Below are positions 1 to 15,800 of a stretch of DNA of 64,000 nucleotides, in pieces. A program made the translations under genes and the position numbers. Every line of letters starts with the position of its first letter. Positions within the stretch are counted from its first letter, which is position 1. Source of the DNA: Marthasterias glacialis (taxonomy: Eukaryota; Echinodermata; Asteroidea; Forcipulatida; Asteriidae); contig OU452232.1 in NCBI GenBank assembly GCA_911728455.2, positions 62,001 through 126,000 on the forward strand, in the 5' to 3' direction. The notes under the pieces were generated by a model. That model had not been told where the DNA came from, ran no database searches, and saw only the letters and a list, made by a program, of their open reading frames with translations.

Positions 1-299
1 ATAATATTTGGTATTATTTATAATATTTAATATACTTTAGTATTATTTGGTATTATTTATTACTACTTAGTATTATTTAGTATTATTTAAAATTATTAAA
101 TATAATTCACTATTCTTTATTATTGAGTACTATTTGGTTTTATTTCATAATATTTAATATTTAATATCATTTAGTATCATTTAATATTACTAAGTATTAT
201 TTAGTATTATTTATTAATATTTTTTATTTAATATTAATGAATATAATTTAGTATCATTTAGTATTATTTGGTATTTTTGGTATTATTTAGTATTATTTA

Positions 300-3200
300 A
301 TATAATTTATTATTATTAGGTATTAATGAATATTATTTAGTACTAAACTATTATTTACTTTAATTAAATATAATTTATTATTCATTGTTATTAAGTAATA
401 TTTGGTAATATTTGGTATTATTTAATATTACTAAGTATTATTTAGTATTATTTAATAATATTTGGTATTATTTATATTTAATATACTTTAGTATTATTTG
501 GTATTATTTATTACTACTTAGTATTATTTGGTATTATTAAGTATTTGGTATTATTTACTACTACTTAGTATTATTTAATATGTAAAATTATTTAATATAG
601 TTTAGTATTATTTGGTATTATTTATTACTACTTAGTATTATTTGGTATTATTAAGTATTTGGTATTATTTGGTATTATTTCGTATTATTTAATATTATTT
701 TGGTATTATTTAGTATTATTTAATATAATTTACTATTACTTATTTAGTATTATTTGGTATTATTTAATATTATTTAGTATTATGTTGTATTATTTGGTAT
801 TATTTATTATTACTTAGTATTATTTAAGATTACTTAGTATTATTTAATATAATTTACTATTATTTAGTATTATTTGGTATTATTTAGTATCATTTGGTGT
901 CATTTGGTATTATTTAGTATTATTTGGTATTATTTGGTACTATTTGGTACTTTTTGGTATTATTTAGTATTACTTAATATAATTTGCTAATACTTATTTA
1001 GTATTATTTGGTATTATTGAGTATCATTTGGTGTTATTTAGTATTATTTGGTATTATTTAGTATTATTTAAGATTATTTAATTTTAAATATTATTAAGCA
1101 TTACTTAGTATTATTTAGTATTTTGGTATTATTTAGTATTTTGGTATTATTTAGTATTTTGGTATTATTTAGTGTTATTTAATACTATTTAATATAGTTT
1201 ACTATTATTTATTATTTAGTATTATCTAGTGTTATGTAGTATTATTTAGTATGAGTTAGTACTATTTGGTATTATTTAGTATTATTTAATATTATTAAAT
1301 ATAATTACTATTCATTGTTATTGAGTATTATTTGGTATTATTTGGTATTATTTAGTGTTATTTAATAATATTTAATATTTAAAAGTATTTATTATTTAAT
1401 ATCATTTGTATTATTTGCTACTGTTTAATATTATTTTATATTCTTAGTTTATTATTTAATATTTTTAAGTATTATTTTGTATTATTTGGTATTATTAAAT
1501 ATTACTTAGTATTATTTAGTATTATTTATCATTTAAGATAAATTAATATAATTTACTATTATTTAGTATTATTTGGTATTTGTTAGTATTATTTAATACT
1601 ATTTAATATTATTTTACATTATTAGTATTACTTAGTACTATTTAGTATGACTTAGCATTAATTACGATTTAGTATAACTTGCTATTATTTAGTATTATTT
1701 ATTATTTAGTATTATTTAGTATTATTTAGCATTATTTAAAATCATTTAGTATTATTTGGTATTATTTGGTATTATTTAGTATTTTTTAATATTACTCAGT
1801 ATTATTTATTATTTAATATAATTTACTATTATTAAGTATTATTTGGTAATATTTAGTATCATTTGGTATTATTTAGTATTATTTAATATTATTTAGTAAT
1901 ACTTAGTATTATATAGTTTTATTTATTATTATCTAGTATAACTTGGTATTATTTACTATAATTTAATTGGATTAAATATAATTTATTATTCATTGTTATT
2001 GAGTAATATTTGGTAATATTTGGTATTATTTAATAATAATTAATATTATTTAATATCATTAAGTATTATTTAGTATTATTTAATATTTGGTATTATTTAT
2101 AATTATTTAATATAGTTTAGTATTATTTGGTTTTATTTATTACTACTTAGTTTTATTTGGTATTAAGTATTTGGTATAATTTGGTATTATTTAGTATTAT
2201 TTAATATTATTTTGTATTATTTTGTCTTATTTGGTTTTATTTAGTATCATCTCGTATTATTTAATATTACTTCGTATTATTTAGTGTTATTTATTATTAA
2301 ATATTAATTAATATAATTTACTATTATTTAGTATTATTTGGTATCAATTGGTATTAATTGGTATTATTTAGTATTATTTAATAATATTTAATATTATTTA
2401 ATATTCTTGAGTATTATTTAGCATTATTTAATATTATTTTATATTATTTGGTGTTATTTGGTAGTATTTAGTATTATTTGGTATTATTTAATATTACTTC
2501 GTGTTATTTAGTATTATTTATTATTAAATATTAATTAATATAATTTACTATTATTGAGTATTATTAAGTATTATTAGGTATTTTTAGGATTATTTAAGAT
2601 TATTTAATATTAGTTAATATTATTTGTGATTATTTAATATTAATTAGTAATATTTAGTACTATTTAATGTATTTTGTAATATTTGGTATTATTTAATATT
2701 ACTTAGTATTATTTAGTATTATTTAGTGTTATTTAGTATTATTTAATATTATTAAATATAATTTAATATTTAATATTTTTTACTATTATTTGGTATTATT
2801 TGGTATTATTTAGTATTATTTATTATTATTTAGTATTACTTAGTATTTAGTTTTATTTAGTATTATCTAGTATAACTTGGTTTTATTTAGTATTATTAAG
2901 TACTATTTAGTATTATTTGGCATTATTTAGTATTATTTAAAATTATTAAATATAATTTAATATTTTCTATTATTGAGTATTATTTGGTATTTTTGGTATT
3001 ATTTAATATTATTTACTATTATTTAGTATTATTTGGTATTATTTAGTATCATTTAGTATTATTTGGTATTATTTAGTATTATTTAATATTATTTATTATT
3101 TATTTAGTATTATCTAGTATTACTTGGTATTATTTAGTACGATTTAGTACTATTTGGTATTATTTAGTATTATTTAATATTATTAAATATAATTACTATT

Positions 3201-4605
3201 CATTGTTATTGAGTATTATTTGGTATTATTTGGTATCATTTAGTTATCTTTAGTGCTACTTAATAATATTTAATATTTAATAATATTTAATATTTAAAAT
3301 TTAATAATATTTAGTATTATTTTGTATTATTTGGTATTATTTAATATTATTTGGTATTACTTGGTATTACTTGGTATTATTTGGTATTATTTAGTATTAT
3401 TTATTATTTAATTTTAATTAATATAATTTACTATTATTTAGTATTATTTGGTATTTGTTAGTATTATTTAATATTATTTAATATTATTTAACATTATTAG
3501 TATTTTTTAGTATAACTTGGTATTATTTAGTATTATTTAATATTAAATATTGTTGAGTATTATTTAATATTATTAGTATTATTTTGTATTATTTGGTATT
3601 ATTTCATATTACTTATTTGGTATTATTTAATATTATTTGGTATTATTTGGTATTACTTGGTATTATTTAAGATTACTTAGTAGTATTTAGTATTATTTAA
3701 TATTATTTAATATAATTTACTATTATTTAGTATTATTTGGTATCATTTAGTATCATTTGGTAAAATTTGGTATTATTTAGTATCATTTGGTATTATTTGG
3801 TATTATTTAAGATTATTTAAGATTATTTAATATTAAATATTATTTAGCATTACTTAGTATTATTTAGTTTTTGGTATTATTTAGTATTTTGGTATTTTTT
3901 AGTATTATTTAATATAGTTTACTATTTTTATTATTTAGTATCATTTGGTATTATTTGGTATTATTTAGTATTATTTAATATTATTAAATATAATTACTAT
4001 TGATTGTTATTGAGTATTATTTGGTATTATTTGGTATTATTTAAAGCTATTTAATAATATTTAATATTTAATAATATTTCTAATTATTTAATATTCAACA
4101 TTATTTAATATTTAATATTATTTAATATTATTTTGTATTATTTGGTATTATTTGGTATGATTTAATATTACTTATTTGGTATTATTTAGTATTATTTGGT
4201 ATTAGTTGGTATTATTTGGTATTATTAAGTATTATTTGGTAATTTTTTGGGGATTATTTAAGATTATTTAATATTAGTTAAAATTATTTATGATTATTTA
4301 ATATTAAATAGTAGTATTTAGTACTATTTAATGTATTTAATATTATTTTGTATTATTTGTTATTAAATAATATTACTTAGTATTATTTAGTATTAGTTAG
4401 TATTATTTGGTATTATTTTGTATTATTTAGTATTACTTAGTATAATTTAGTATGACTTAGCATTAATTACGATTATTTAGTATTAATTACTATTATTTAA
4501 TATAATTTACTATTATTTAGTATTGTTTGGTATTATTTAGTATCATTTGGTATCATTTGGTATTATTTAGTATCATTTGGTATTATTTGGTATTATTTAG
4601 TATTA
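300..4605. repeat. Higher-order block A inside the decamer satellite
   Basis: This segment recurs as block B about 8.14-8.22 kb downstream. Rare interruptions line up in the same order: TACTAAACTATTATTTACT (341 and 8483), ATGAGTTAGTAC (1251 and 9436), CTTAGCATTAATTACG (1651 and 9819) and the TATTAGTTAGTATT stretch near 4390 and 12610. The small drift in offset reflects indels. This is a large duplication within the array, not independent decay of the same unit. Confidence 0.85.
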
Positions 4606-5700
4606 TTTAGTAATAATTAGTATTATTTAATAATATTTAAAATTATTTAATATTCTTGAGTATAATTTTATATTATTTAGTAATATTTTGTATTAATTGG
4701 TATTATTTACTATTATTTAATTTTATTTAGTATTACTTAGTATTACTTACTATTATTAAATATTATTTACTATAATTTACTATTATTTATTATTATTTAG
4801 TATAATTTAGTATTATTTGGTATTATTTAAAATTACTTAGTATCATTTAGTATTACCTAGTATAACTTGGAATTATTTAGTAATATTTAGTATTATCTAA
4901 AATTATTAAATATAATTCACTATTCTTTATTATTGAGTACTATTTGGTTTTATTTCATAATATTTAATATTCAATATCATTTAGTATCATTTAATATTAC
5001 TTAGTATTATTTAGTATTATTTATTAATATTTTTTATTTAATATTAATGAATATAATTTAGTATCATTTAGTATTATTTGTTATTTTTGGTATTATTTAG
5101 TATTATTTAATATAATTTACTATTATGTATTATTTAGTATTATTTGGTATTTCTGAATATTATTTAGTAATATTTGGTATTATTTATTATTACTTAGTAT
5201 TACTAAGTATTATTTAGTATTATTTAATAGTATTTAGTATTATTTGGTATTATTTAGTAGTATTTAAGATTTTTTGTATTAAATACTATTTAATATTATT
5301 TTGCATTACTTAGTATTACTTAGTATTTTGGTATTATTTAGTATTATTTAATATTATTTCATATTATTTAATATTATTTCTTATATTTCATATTATTTAG
5401 TATTATTTATTGTTATTTAGTTTCATTTGGTATTATTTGGTATTTAATATTACTTAGTACTATTTAGTATTTAATATTAATTAATATAATTTACTATTAT
5501 TTGGTATTACTTTGTATCATCTAGTATAACTTGGTAGTATTATTTAATGATGTTTAAAATTATTTAGTATTATTAAGTAATATTATTATTTGGTATTATT
5601 AGCATTATTTAGTATTTTTGGTTCTATTTAGTATGATTTAATATTATTTAATATAGTTTATTATTATTTATTACTTGGTACTATTTGGTATTATTTAGTA

Positions 5701-5810
5701 TTATTTAATATTATTTAATATTATTTAATATTATTTAATATTATTTAATATTATTTAATATTATTTAATATTATTTAATATTATTTAATATTATTTAATA
5801 TTATTTAATA
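5701..5810. repeat. Eleven perfect tandem copies of TTATTTAATA
   Basis: Eleven consecutive identical decamers without a single substitution, in an array where neighbouring units usually differ. This looks like a recent local expansion. Confidence 0.95.
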
Positions 5811-6239
5811 TTATTTAGTATTATTTAGTATTAATCAGTATTATTTTATGCTATTTAATAATATTAAGTATGATTTAATATTGTTGAGTATTATTTGGTA
5901 TTATTTTAGATTATTTAAGATTATTTAGAATTAAATATTATTAAGTGTTATTTAGCATTATTTGGTATTTTTTAGTATTATTTAATATTATTTCATACTA
6001 TTTAATATTATTTAGTATTAAGTACTATTTAATGTTATTTAGTATTATTTGGTATCATTTAATATTACTTAGTATTATTTGGTATTATTTGGTATTATTT
6101 GGTATTATTTGATATTATTTTATATTTACTTTTATTTAGTAGGACTTAGCATTAACAACGATTATTTAATATTATGTAGTATAACTTGGTATTTTTTAGT
6201 GTTATTTAATATTATTTAATAATATTCATTATTAGTTAA

Positions 6240-8460
6240 AATTATTTAGTATTATTTGGTATTATTCAGTATTATTTAATTCTATTTAGTGTTATTTAAT
6301 ATTTTATATTTAATAATATTTAATATTATTTCATATTATTTAGTATTATTTACTACTATTTAATATTATTTAGTATTATTTCTTATTGATAATATTTGAT
6401 ATTATTTAAAATCATTTGATATTTTTGATATTATTTAGTTTTATTTAGTAATAATTAGTGTTATTTAATAATATTTAAAATTATTTAATATTCTTGAGTA
6501 TAATTTAATATTATTTAGTAATATTTTGTATTAATTGGTATTATTTAATACAATTTACTATTATTTAGTATTATTTAGTATTATTTAGTATTATTTAAAA
6601 TTATTAAATATAATTCACTATTCTTTATTATTGAGTACTATTTGGTTTTATTTCATAATATTTAATATTTAATATCATTTAGTATCATTTAATATTACTT
6701 AGTATTATTCAGTATTATTTATAAATATTTTTTATTTAATATTAATGAATATAATTTAGTATCATTTAGTATTATTTGTTATTTTTGGTATTATTTAGTA
6801 TTATTGAATATTATTAAGTATTATTTGGTATTATTTGGTATTATTCAGTATTATTTAATTCTATTTAGTGTTATTTAATATTTTATATTTAATAATATTT
6901 AATATTATTTCATATTATTTAGTATTATTTACTACTATTTAATATTATTTAGTATTATTTCTTATTGATAATATTTGATATTATTTAATGTCATTTGATA
7001 TTTTTGATATTATTTAGTATTATTTAGTAATAATTAGTATTATTTAATAATATTTAAAATTATTTAATATTCTTGAGTATAATTTTATATTATTTAGTAA
7101 TATTTTGTATTAATTGGTATTATTTACTATTATTTACTATTATTTAATTTTATTTAGTATTATTTAGTATTACTTACTATTATTAAGTATTATTTAATAT
7201 AATTTACTATTATTTATTATTATTTAGTATAATTTAGTATTATTTAAAATTACTTAGTATCATTTAGTATTACTTAGTATAACTTGGAATTATTTAGTAT
7301 TATTTAGTATTATTTAAAATTATGAAATATAATTCACTTTTCTTTATTATTGAGTACTATTTGGTTTTATTTCATAATATTTAATATTTAATATCATTTA
7401 GTATAATTTAATATTACTTATTATTATTTAGTATTATTTATTAATATTTTTTATTTAATATTAATGAATATAATTTAGTATCATTTAGTATTATTTGGTA
7501 TTTTTGGTATTATTTAGTATTATTTAATATAATTTATTATTATTTGGTATTATTGAATATTATTTAGTATTTGGTATTATTTGGTATTATTCAGTATTAT
7601 TCAGTATTATTTAATTCTATTTAGTGTTATTTAATATTTTATATTTAATAATATTTAATAGTATTTCATATTATTTAGTATTATTTACTACTATTTAATA
7701 TTATTTAGTATTATTTCTTATTGATAATATTTGATATTATTTAATATCATTTGATATTTTGATATTATCTAGTATTATTTAGTAATAATTAGTATTATTT
7801 AATAATATTTAAAATTATTTAATATTCTTGAGTATAATTTTATATTATTTAGTAATATTTTGTATTAATTGGTATTATTTACTATTATTTACTATTATTT
7901 AATTTTATTTAGTATTATTTAGTATTACTTACTATTATTAAGTATTATTTAATATAATTTACTATTATTTATTATTATTTAGTATAATTTAGTATTATTT
8001 AAAATTACTTAGTATCATTTAGTATTACCTAGTATAACTTGGAATTATTTAGTATTATTTAGTATTATTTAAAATTATTAAATATAATTCACTATTCTTT
8101 ATTATTGAGTACTATTTGGTTTTATTTCATAATATTTAATATTGAATATCATTTAGTATCATTTAATATTACTTAGTATTATTTAGTATTATTTATTAAT
8201 ATTTTTATTTAATATTGATGAATGTAATTTAGTATCATTTAGTATTATTTGGTATTTTTGGTATTATTTAGTATTATTTAATATAATTTATTATTATTTG
8301 GTATTATTGAATATTATTTAGTATTTGGTATTATTTGGTATTATTCAGTATTATTTAATTCTATTTAGTGTTATTTAATATTTTATATTTAATAATATTT
8401 AATATTATTTCATATTATTTAGTGTTATTTACTACTATTTAATATAATTTATTATTATTT
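6240..8460. repeat. 0.6-0.75 kb higher-order repeats in the satellite
   Basis: Two marker strings recur in order. TATAATTCAC followed by a TTCTTTATTATTGAGTAC-type stretch occurs at 101, 4911, 6609, 7328 and 8083. The TCAGTATTATTTAATTCTAT string occurs near 6265, 6845, 7600 and 8344. The spacing inside this stretch is about 0.58-0.76 kb, giving roughly three to four tandem copies of a composite unit. Confidence 0.75.
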
Positions 8461-11400
8461 GGTATTAATGAATATTATTTGGTACTAAACTATTATTTAC
8501 TTTAATTAAATAAAATTTATTATTCATTGTTATTGAGTAATATTTGGTAATATTTGGTATTATTTAATATTATTAAGTATTATTTAGTATTATTTAATAA
8601 TATTTGGTATTATTTATAATATTTAATATACTTTAGTATTATTTGGTATTATTTATTACTACTTAGTATTATTTGGTATTATTAAGTATTTGGTATTATT
8701 TACTACTACTTAGTATTATTTAATATGTAAAATTATTTAATATAGTTTAGTATTATTTGGTATTATTTATTACTACTTAGTATTATTTGGTATTATTAAG
8801 TATTTGGTATTATTTGGTATTATTTTGTATTATTTAATATTATTTTGGTATTATTTAGTATTATTTAATATAATTTACTATTACTTATTTAGTATTATTT
8901 GGTATTATTTAATATTATTTAGTATTATGTTGTATTATTTGGTATTATTTATTATTACTTAGTATTATTTAAGATTACTTAGTATTATTTAATATAATTT
9001 ACTATTATTTAGTATTATTTGGTATTATTTAGTATCATTTGGTGTCATTTGGTATTATTTAGTATTATTTGGTATTATTTGGTACTATTTGGTACTTTTT
9101 GGTATTATTTAGTATTACTTAATATAATTTGCTAATACTTATTTAGTATTATTTGGTATTATTTATATTAATTTACTATTTTTTAGTATTATTTGGTATT
9201 ATTGAGTATCATTTGGTATTATTTAGTATTATTTGGTATTATTTAGTATTATTTAAGATTATTTAATTTTCAATATTATTAAGCATTACTTAGTGTTATT
9301 TAGTATTTTGGTATTATTTAGTTCTTTGGTATTATTTAGTATTTTGGTATTATTTAGTGTTATTTAATACTATTTAATATAGTTTACTATTATTTATTAT
9401 TTAGTATTATCTAGTGTTATGTAGTATTATTTAGTATGAGTTAGTACTATTTGGTATTATTTAGTATTATTTAATATTATTAAATATAATTACTATTCAT
9501 TGTTATTGAGTATTATTTGGTATTATTTAATAATATTTAATATTTAAAAGTATTTATTATTATTTAATATCATTTGTATTATTTGCTACTATTTAATATT
9601 ATTTTATATTCTTAGTTTATTATTTAATATTTTTAAGTATTATTTTGTATTATTTGGTATTATTCAATATTACTTAGTATTATTTAGTATTATTTATCAT
9701 TTAAGATAAATTAATATAATTTACTATTATTTAGTATTATTTGGTATTTGTTAGTATTATTTAATACTATTTAATATTATTTTACATTATTAGTATTACT
9801 TAGTACTATTTAGTATGACTTAGCATTAATTACGATTTAGTATAACTTGCTATTATTTAGTATTATTTATTATTTAGTATTATTTAGTATTATTTAGCAT
9901 TATTTAAAATCATTTAGTATTATTTGGTATTATTTAGTAATTTTTAATAATACTCAGTATTATTTATTATTTAATATGATTTACTATTAAGTATTATTTG
10001 GTATTATTTAGTATCATTTGGTATTATTTAGTATTATTTAATATTATTTAGTAATACTCAGTATTATATAGTTTTATTTAGTATTATCTAGTATAACTTG
10101 GTATTATTTAGTATTATTGAGTACTATTTAGTATTATTTGGTATTATTTACTATAATTTAATTTGATTAAATATAATTTATTATTCATTGTTTTTGAGTA
10201 ATATTTGGTAATATTTGGTATTATTTAATAATAATTAATATTATTTAATATCATTAAGTGTTATTTAGTATTATTTAATAATATTTGGTATTATTTATAA
10301 TTATTTAAAATAGTTTAGTATTATTTGGTTTTATTTATTACTACTTAGTATTATTTGGTATTAAGTATTTGGTATAATTTGGTATTATTTAGTATAATTT
10401 AATATTATTTTGTATTATTTTGTCTTATTTGGTATTATTTAGTATCATCTCATATTATTTAATATTACTTCGTATTATTTAGTGTTTTTTATTATTAAAT
10501 ATTAATTAATATAATTTACTATTATTTAGTATTATTTGGTATCAATTGGTATTAATTGGTATTATTTAGTATTATTTAATAATATTTAATATTATTTAAT
10601 ATTCTTGAGTATTATTTAGCATTATTTAATATTATTTTGTATTATTTGGTGTTATTTGGTAGTATTCAGTATTATTTGGTATTATTTAATATTACTTCGT
10701 GTTATTTAGTATTATTTATTATTAAATATTAATTAATATAATTTACTATTATTGAGTATTATTTAGTATTATTTGGTATTTTTAGGATTATTTAAGATTA
10801 TTTAATATTAGTTAATTTTATTTATGATTATTTAATATTAATTAGTAATATTTAGTACTATTTAATGTATTTTGTATTATTTGGTATTATTTAATATTAT
10901 TTAGTATTATTTGGTATTATTTAGTGTTATTTAGTTTTATTTAATATTATTAAATATAATTTAATATTTAATATGTTTTACTATTATTTGGTATTATTTG
11001 GTATTATTTAGTATTATTTATTATTATTTAGTATTACTTAGTATTTAGTTTTATTTAGTATTATCTAGTATAACTTGGTTTTATTTAGTATTATTAAGTA
11101 CTATTTAGTATTATTTGGCATTATTTAGTATTATTTAAAATTATTAAATATAATTTAATATTTTCTATTATTGAGTATTATTTGGTATTTTTGGTATTAT
11201 TTAATATTATTTACTATTATTTAGTATTATTTGGTATTATTTAGTATCATTTGGTATTGTTTGGTATTATTTAGTATTATTTAATATTATTTATTATTTA
11301 TTTAGTATTATCTAGTATTACTTGGTATTATTTAGTACGATTTAGTACTATTCGGTATTATTTAGTATTATTTAATATTATTAAATATAATTAATATTCA

Positions 11401-12830
11401 TTGTTATTGAGTATTATTTGGTATTATTTGGTATCATTTTGTTATCTTTAGTGCTACTTAATAATATTTAATATTTAATAATATTTAATATTTAAAATTT
11501 AATATTATTTAGTATTATTTTGTATTATTTGGTGTTATTTGATATTACTTATTTGGTATTATTTAATATTATTTGGTATTACTTGGTATTATTTGGTATT
11601 ATTTGGTATTATTTAGTATTATTTATTATTTAATTTTAATTAATATAATTTACTATTATTTAGTATTATTTGGTATTTGTTAGTATTATTTAATATTATT
11701 TAATATTATTTAACATTATTAGTATTATTTAGTACAACTTGGTATTATTTAGTATTATTTAATATTAAATATTGTTGAGTATTATTTAATATTATTAGTA
11801 TTATTTTGTATTATTTGGTATTATTTAATATTATTTGGTATTATTTGGTATTACTTGAAATTATTTAAGATTACTTAGTAGTATTTAGTATTATTTAATA
11901 TTATTTAATATAATTTACTATTATTTAGTATTATTTGGTATCATTTAGTATCATTTGGTAAAATTTGGTATCATTTGGTATTATTTAGTATCATTTGGTA
12001 TTATTTGGTATTATTTAAGATTATTTAAGATTATTTAATATTAAATATTATTTAGCATTACTTAGTATTATTTAGTTTTTGGTATTATTTAGTATTTTGG
12101 TATTTTTTAGTATTATTTAATATAGTTTACTATTTTTTATTATTTAGTATCATTTGGTATTATTTGGTATTATTTAGTATTATTTAATATTATTAAATAT
12201 AATTACTATTGATTGTTATTGAGTATTATTTGGTATTATTTGGTATTATTTGGTATTATTTAAAGCTATTTAATAATATTTAATATTTAATAATATTTCT
12301 AATTATTTAATATTTAACATTATTTAATATTTAATATTATTTAATATTATTTTGTATTATTTGGTATTATTTGGTATTATTTAATATTACTTATTTGGTA
12401 TTATTTAGTATTATTTGGTATTACTTGGTATTATTTGTTATTATTAAGTATTATTTGGTAATTTTTTGAGGATTATTTAAGATTATTTAATATTAGTTAA
12501 AATTATTTATGATTATTTAATATTAATTAGTAGTATTTAGTACTATTTAATGTTTTTAATATTATTTTGTATTATTTGTTATTAAATAATATTACTTAGT
12601 ATTATTTAGTATTAGTTAGTATTATTTGGTATTATTTTGTATTATTTAGTATTACTTAGTATAATTTAGTATGACTTAGCATTAATTACGATTATTTAGT
12701 ATTAATTACTATTATTTAATATAATTTACTGTTATTTAGTATTGTTTGGTATTATTTAGTATCATTTGGTATCATTTGGTATTATTTAGTATCATTTGGT
12801 ATTATTTGGTATTATTTAGTATTATTTAAG
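8440..12830. repeat. Higher-order block B, copy of block A
   Basis: This is the second copy of the block at 300-4605, in direct orientation, with the same order of rare variant units. Similarity is lost after about 12830, where this copy continues differently from the sequence after 4605. Between the two blocks lie the shorter higher-order repeats of 4605-8440. Confidence 0.85.
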
Positions 12831-15800
12831 ATTATTTAATGTTAAATATTATTGATCATTACTTAGTATTATTTATGATTTTGGTATTATTTATTATTTT
12901 GGTATTTTTTAATATTATTTAATATAGTTTACTAATAATTATTATTTAGTATCATTTGGTATTATTTGGTATTATTTAGCACTATTTAATATTATTTATT
13001 ATTTATTTAATATTATTTGGTATTACTTGGTGTTATTTGGTATTATTTAGTATTATTTATTATTTAATTTTAATTAATATAATTTACTAATATTTAGTAT
13101 TATTTGGTATTTGTTAGTATTATTTAATATTGTTTAATATTATTTAACATTATTAGTATTATTTAGTATAACTTGGTATTATTTAGTATTATTTAATATT
13201 AATTAGTATTATTTAGTATTATTTAATATTATTTAAAATTATTTAGTATTATTTAGTATTATTTGGTATTATTGAGTACTATTTAGTATTATTTAAGATT
13301 ACCTAGTAGTATTTAGTATTATTTAATATTATTTAATATAATTTACTATTATTTAGTATTATTTGGTATCATTTGGTAACATTTAGTATCATTTGGTATT
13401 ATTTAGTATCATTTGGTATTATTTAGTATCATTTGGTATTATTTGGTATTATTTAGTATTATTTAATTTTCTTTATTTTTTATTTCGTATTATCTAGTAT
13501 TACTTGGTATTATTTAGTACGATTTAGTACTATTTGGTATTATTTAGTATTATTTAATTTTATTAAATATAATTACTATTCATTGTTATTGAGAATTATT
13601 TGGTATTATTTGGTCTTCTTTAGTGCTACTTAATAAAATGAAATATTTAATAATATTTAATATAATTTAATATTTAATATTATTTAGTATTATTTTGTAT
13701 GAATTAGCATTAATTACAAATTAGTATAATTTAGTATAACTTGGTATTACTTAGTATTATTTAATATTATTTAAAATTATTTAGTATTTTTTAATATTAC
13801 TCAGTATTATTTAGTATTATTTATTTAATATAGTGTACTATTATTTAGTAGTACTAGGTAATATTTAATATTTAATAATATTTAATATTATTTAATATTT
13901 AATATTATTTAATATTATTTAGTATTATTTTGTATTATTTGGTATTATTTAATATTACTAAGTATTATTTAGTATTATTTATTATTTAATTTTAATTAAT
14001 ATAATTTACTATTAATTAGTATTATTTGGTATTTGTTAGTATTATTTAATATTATTTAATATTATTTAACATTATAAGTATTACTTAGTATTATTTAGTA
14101 TGACAGCATTAATTACGATTTAGTATTATCTAGTATAACTCGGTATTATTTAGTATTACTTAGTATTATCTAGTATAACTTGGTATTGTTTAGTTTTATT
14201 GAGTACTATTTAGTATTATTTGGTATTATTTAGTATTATTTAATATTATTAAATATAATGTATGTACTATTCATTATTATTGAGTATTATTAGGTATTAT
14301 TTGGTATTATTTAATAATATTTAACATTATTTAGTATTATTTGATATTATTTTGTATTATTTGGTATTATTTAATATTATTTGGTGTTATTTAATAATAT
14401 TTATTAATATTTATTATTACGTATTTTTTAGTAATATTTAGTATTATTTAATATTATTTGGTATTATTTAATATTATTTAGTATTATTTAGTATTAATTG
14501 GTATTATTTAGTATTATTTAATAATATTTAATATTATTTAATATTCTTGAGTATTATTTAGCATCATTTAATATTATTTTGTATTATTTGGTATTATTTA
14601 ATATTATTTGGTGTTATTTAATAATATTTAATATTATTTAGTATTATTTAGAATTATTGAATATTATTTGGTATTATTTAATATTATTTCGTATTATTTA
14701 TTACTCCTTAGTTTTATTTGGTATTATTTAGTATCATTTGGTATTGTTTAGTATTTGGTATTATTTAGTATTACTTAATATTGTTTCATATTATTTAGTA
14801 TTATTTAGTATTAATTGGTATTATTTAGTATTATTTAATAATATTTAATATTATTTAATATTCTTGAGTATTAATTAGCATCATTTAATATTATTTGGTA
14901 TTATTTGGTATTGATTAGTATTATTTGGAATTATTTAATATTACCTCGTATTATTTAGTATTATTTATTATTAAATATTAATTAATATAATTTAGTATTA
15001 TTTAGTATTATTTAGTATTATTTGGTATTTTTTAGGATTATTTAGCATTATTTAATATTAGTTAATATTAATTACGATTATTTAGTATTATTTAGTATAA
15101 CTTGGTATTATTTAGTATTATTTAATAATATTTAGTATTATTTAGTGTTATTTAGTATTATTTGGTATTATTTAGTATTATTTTTTATTATTTAATATAA
15201 TTTACTATTATTTGGTATTATTAAGTATCATTTGGTATTATTTAATATTATTTATTTGGTATCATTTAGTATTACTTACAATTACTTAGTATTATTGAAT
15301 CTCTAGTATTATTTGGTAATATTTAGTAATATTTAATAACTTTTAATATTATTTAATACTATTTAGTATTATTTAATATTATTTGGTCTTATTTAGTATT
15401 AATTAGTATTATTTGGTAGTATTATTTAACATTATTTAATATAATTTACTTTCATTTATTATTAATTGTTTAGTATCATTTGATATTATTTAGTATTATC
15501 TAGTAAAACTTGGTATTATTTAGTATTACTTAATATTGATAGTATTTAGTATTATTTAGTATCATTTAATATTTAGTATTATTTAGTATTTGGTATTATT
15601 TAATGTTATCTAATGTTATTTAGTATTACTTAGTATTATTTTGGTATCATTGGGTATTATTTAGTATTATTTAAAAATATTTGCATGATTAGTTATTATT
15701 TGGTATTATTTAATATTCTTTAGTATTATTTAGTATCATTTAATTTTACTTAGTATTATTTATTATAATTTATTAGTATTTAGTATTATTTAGTATTATT

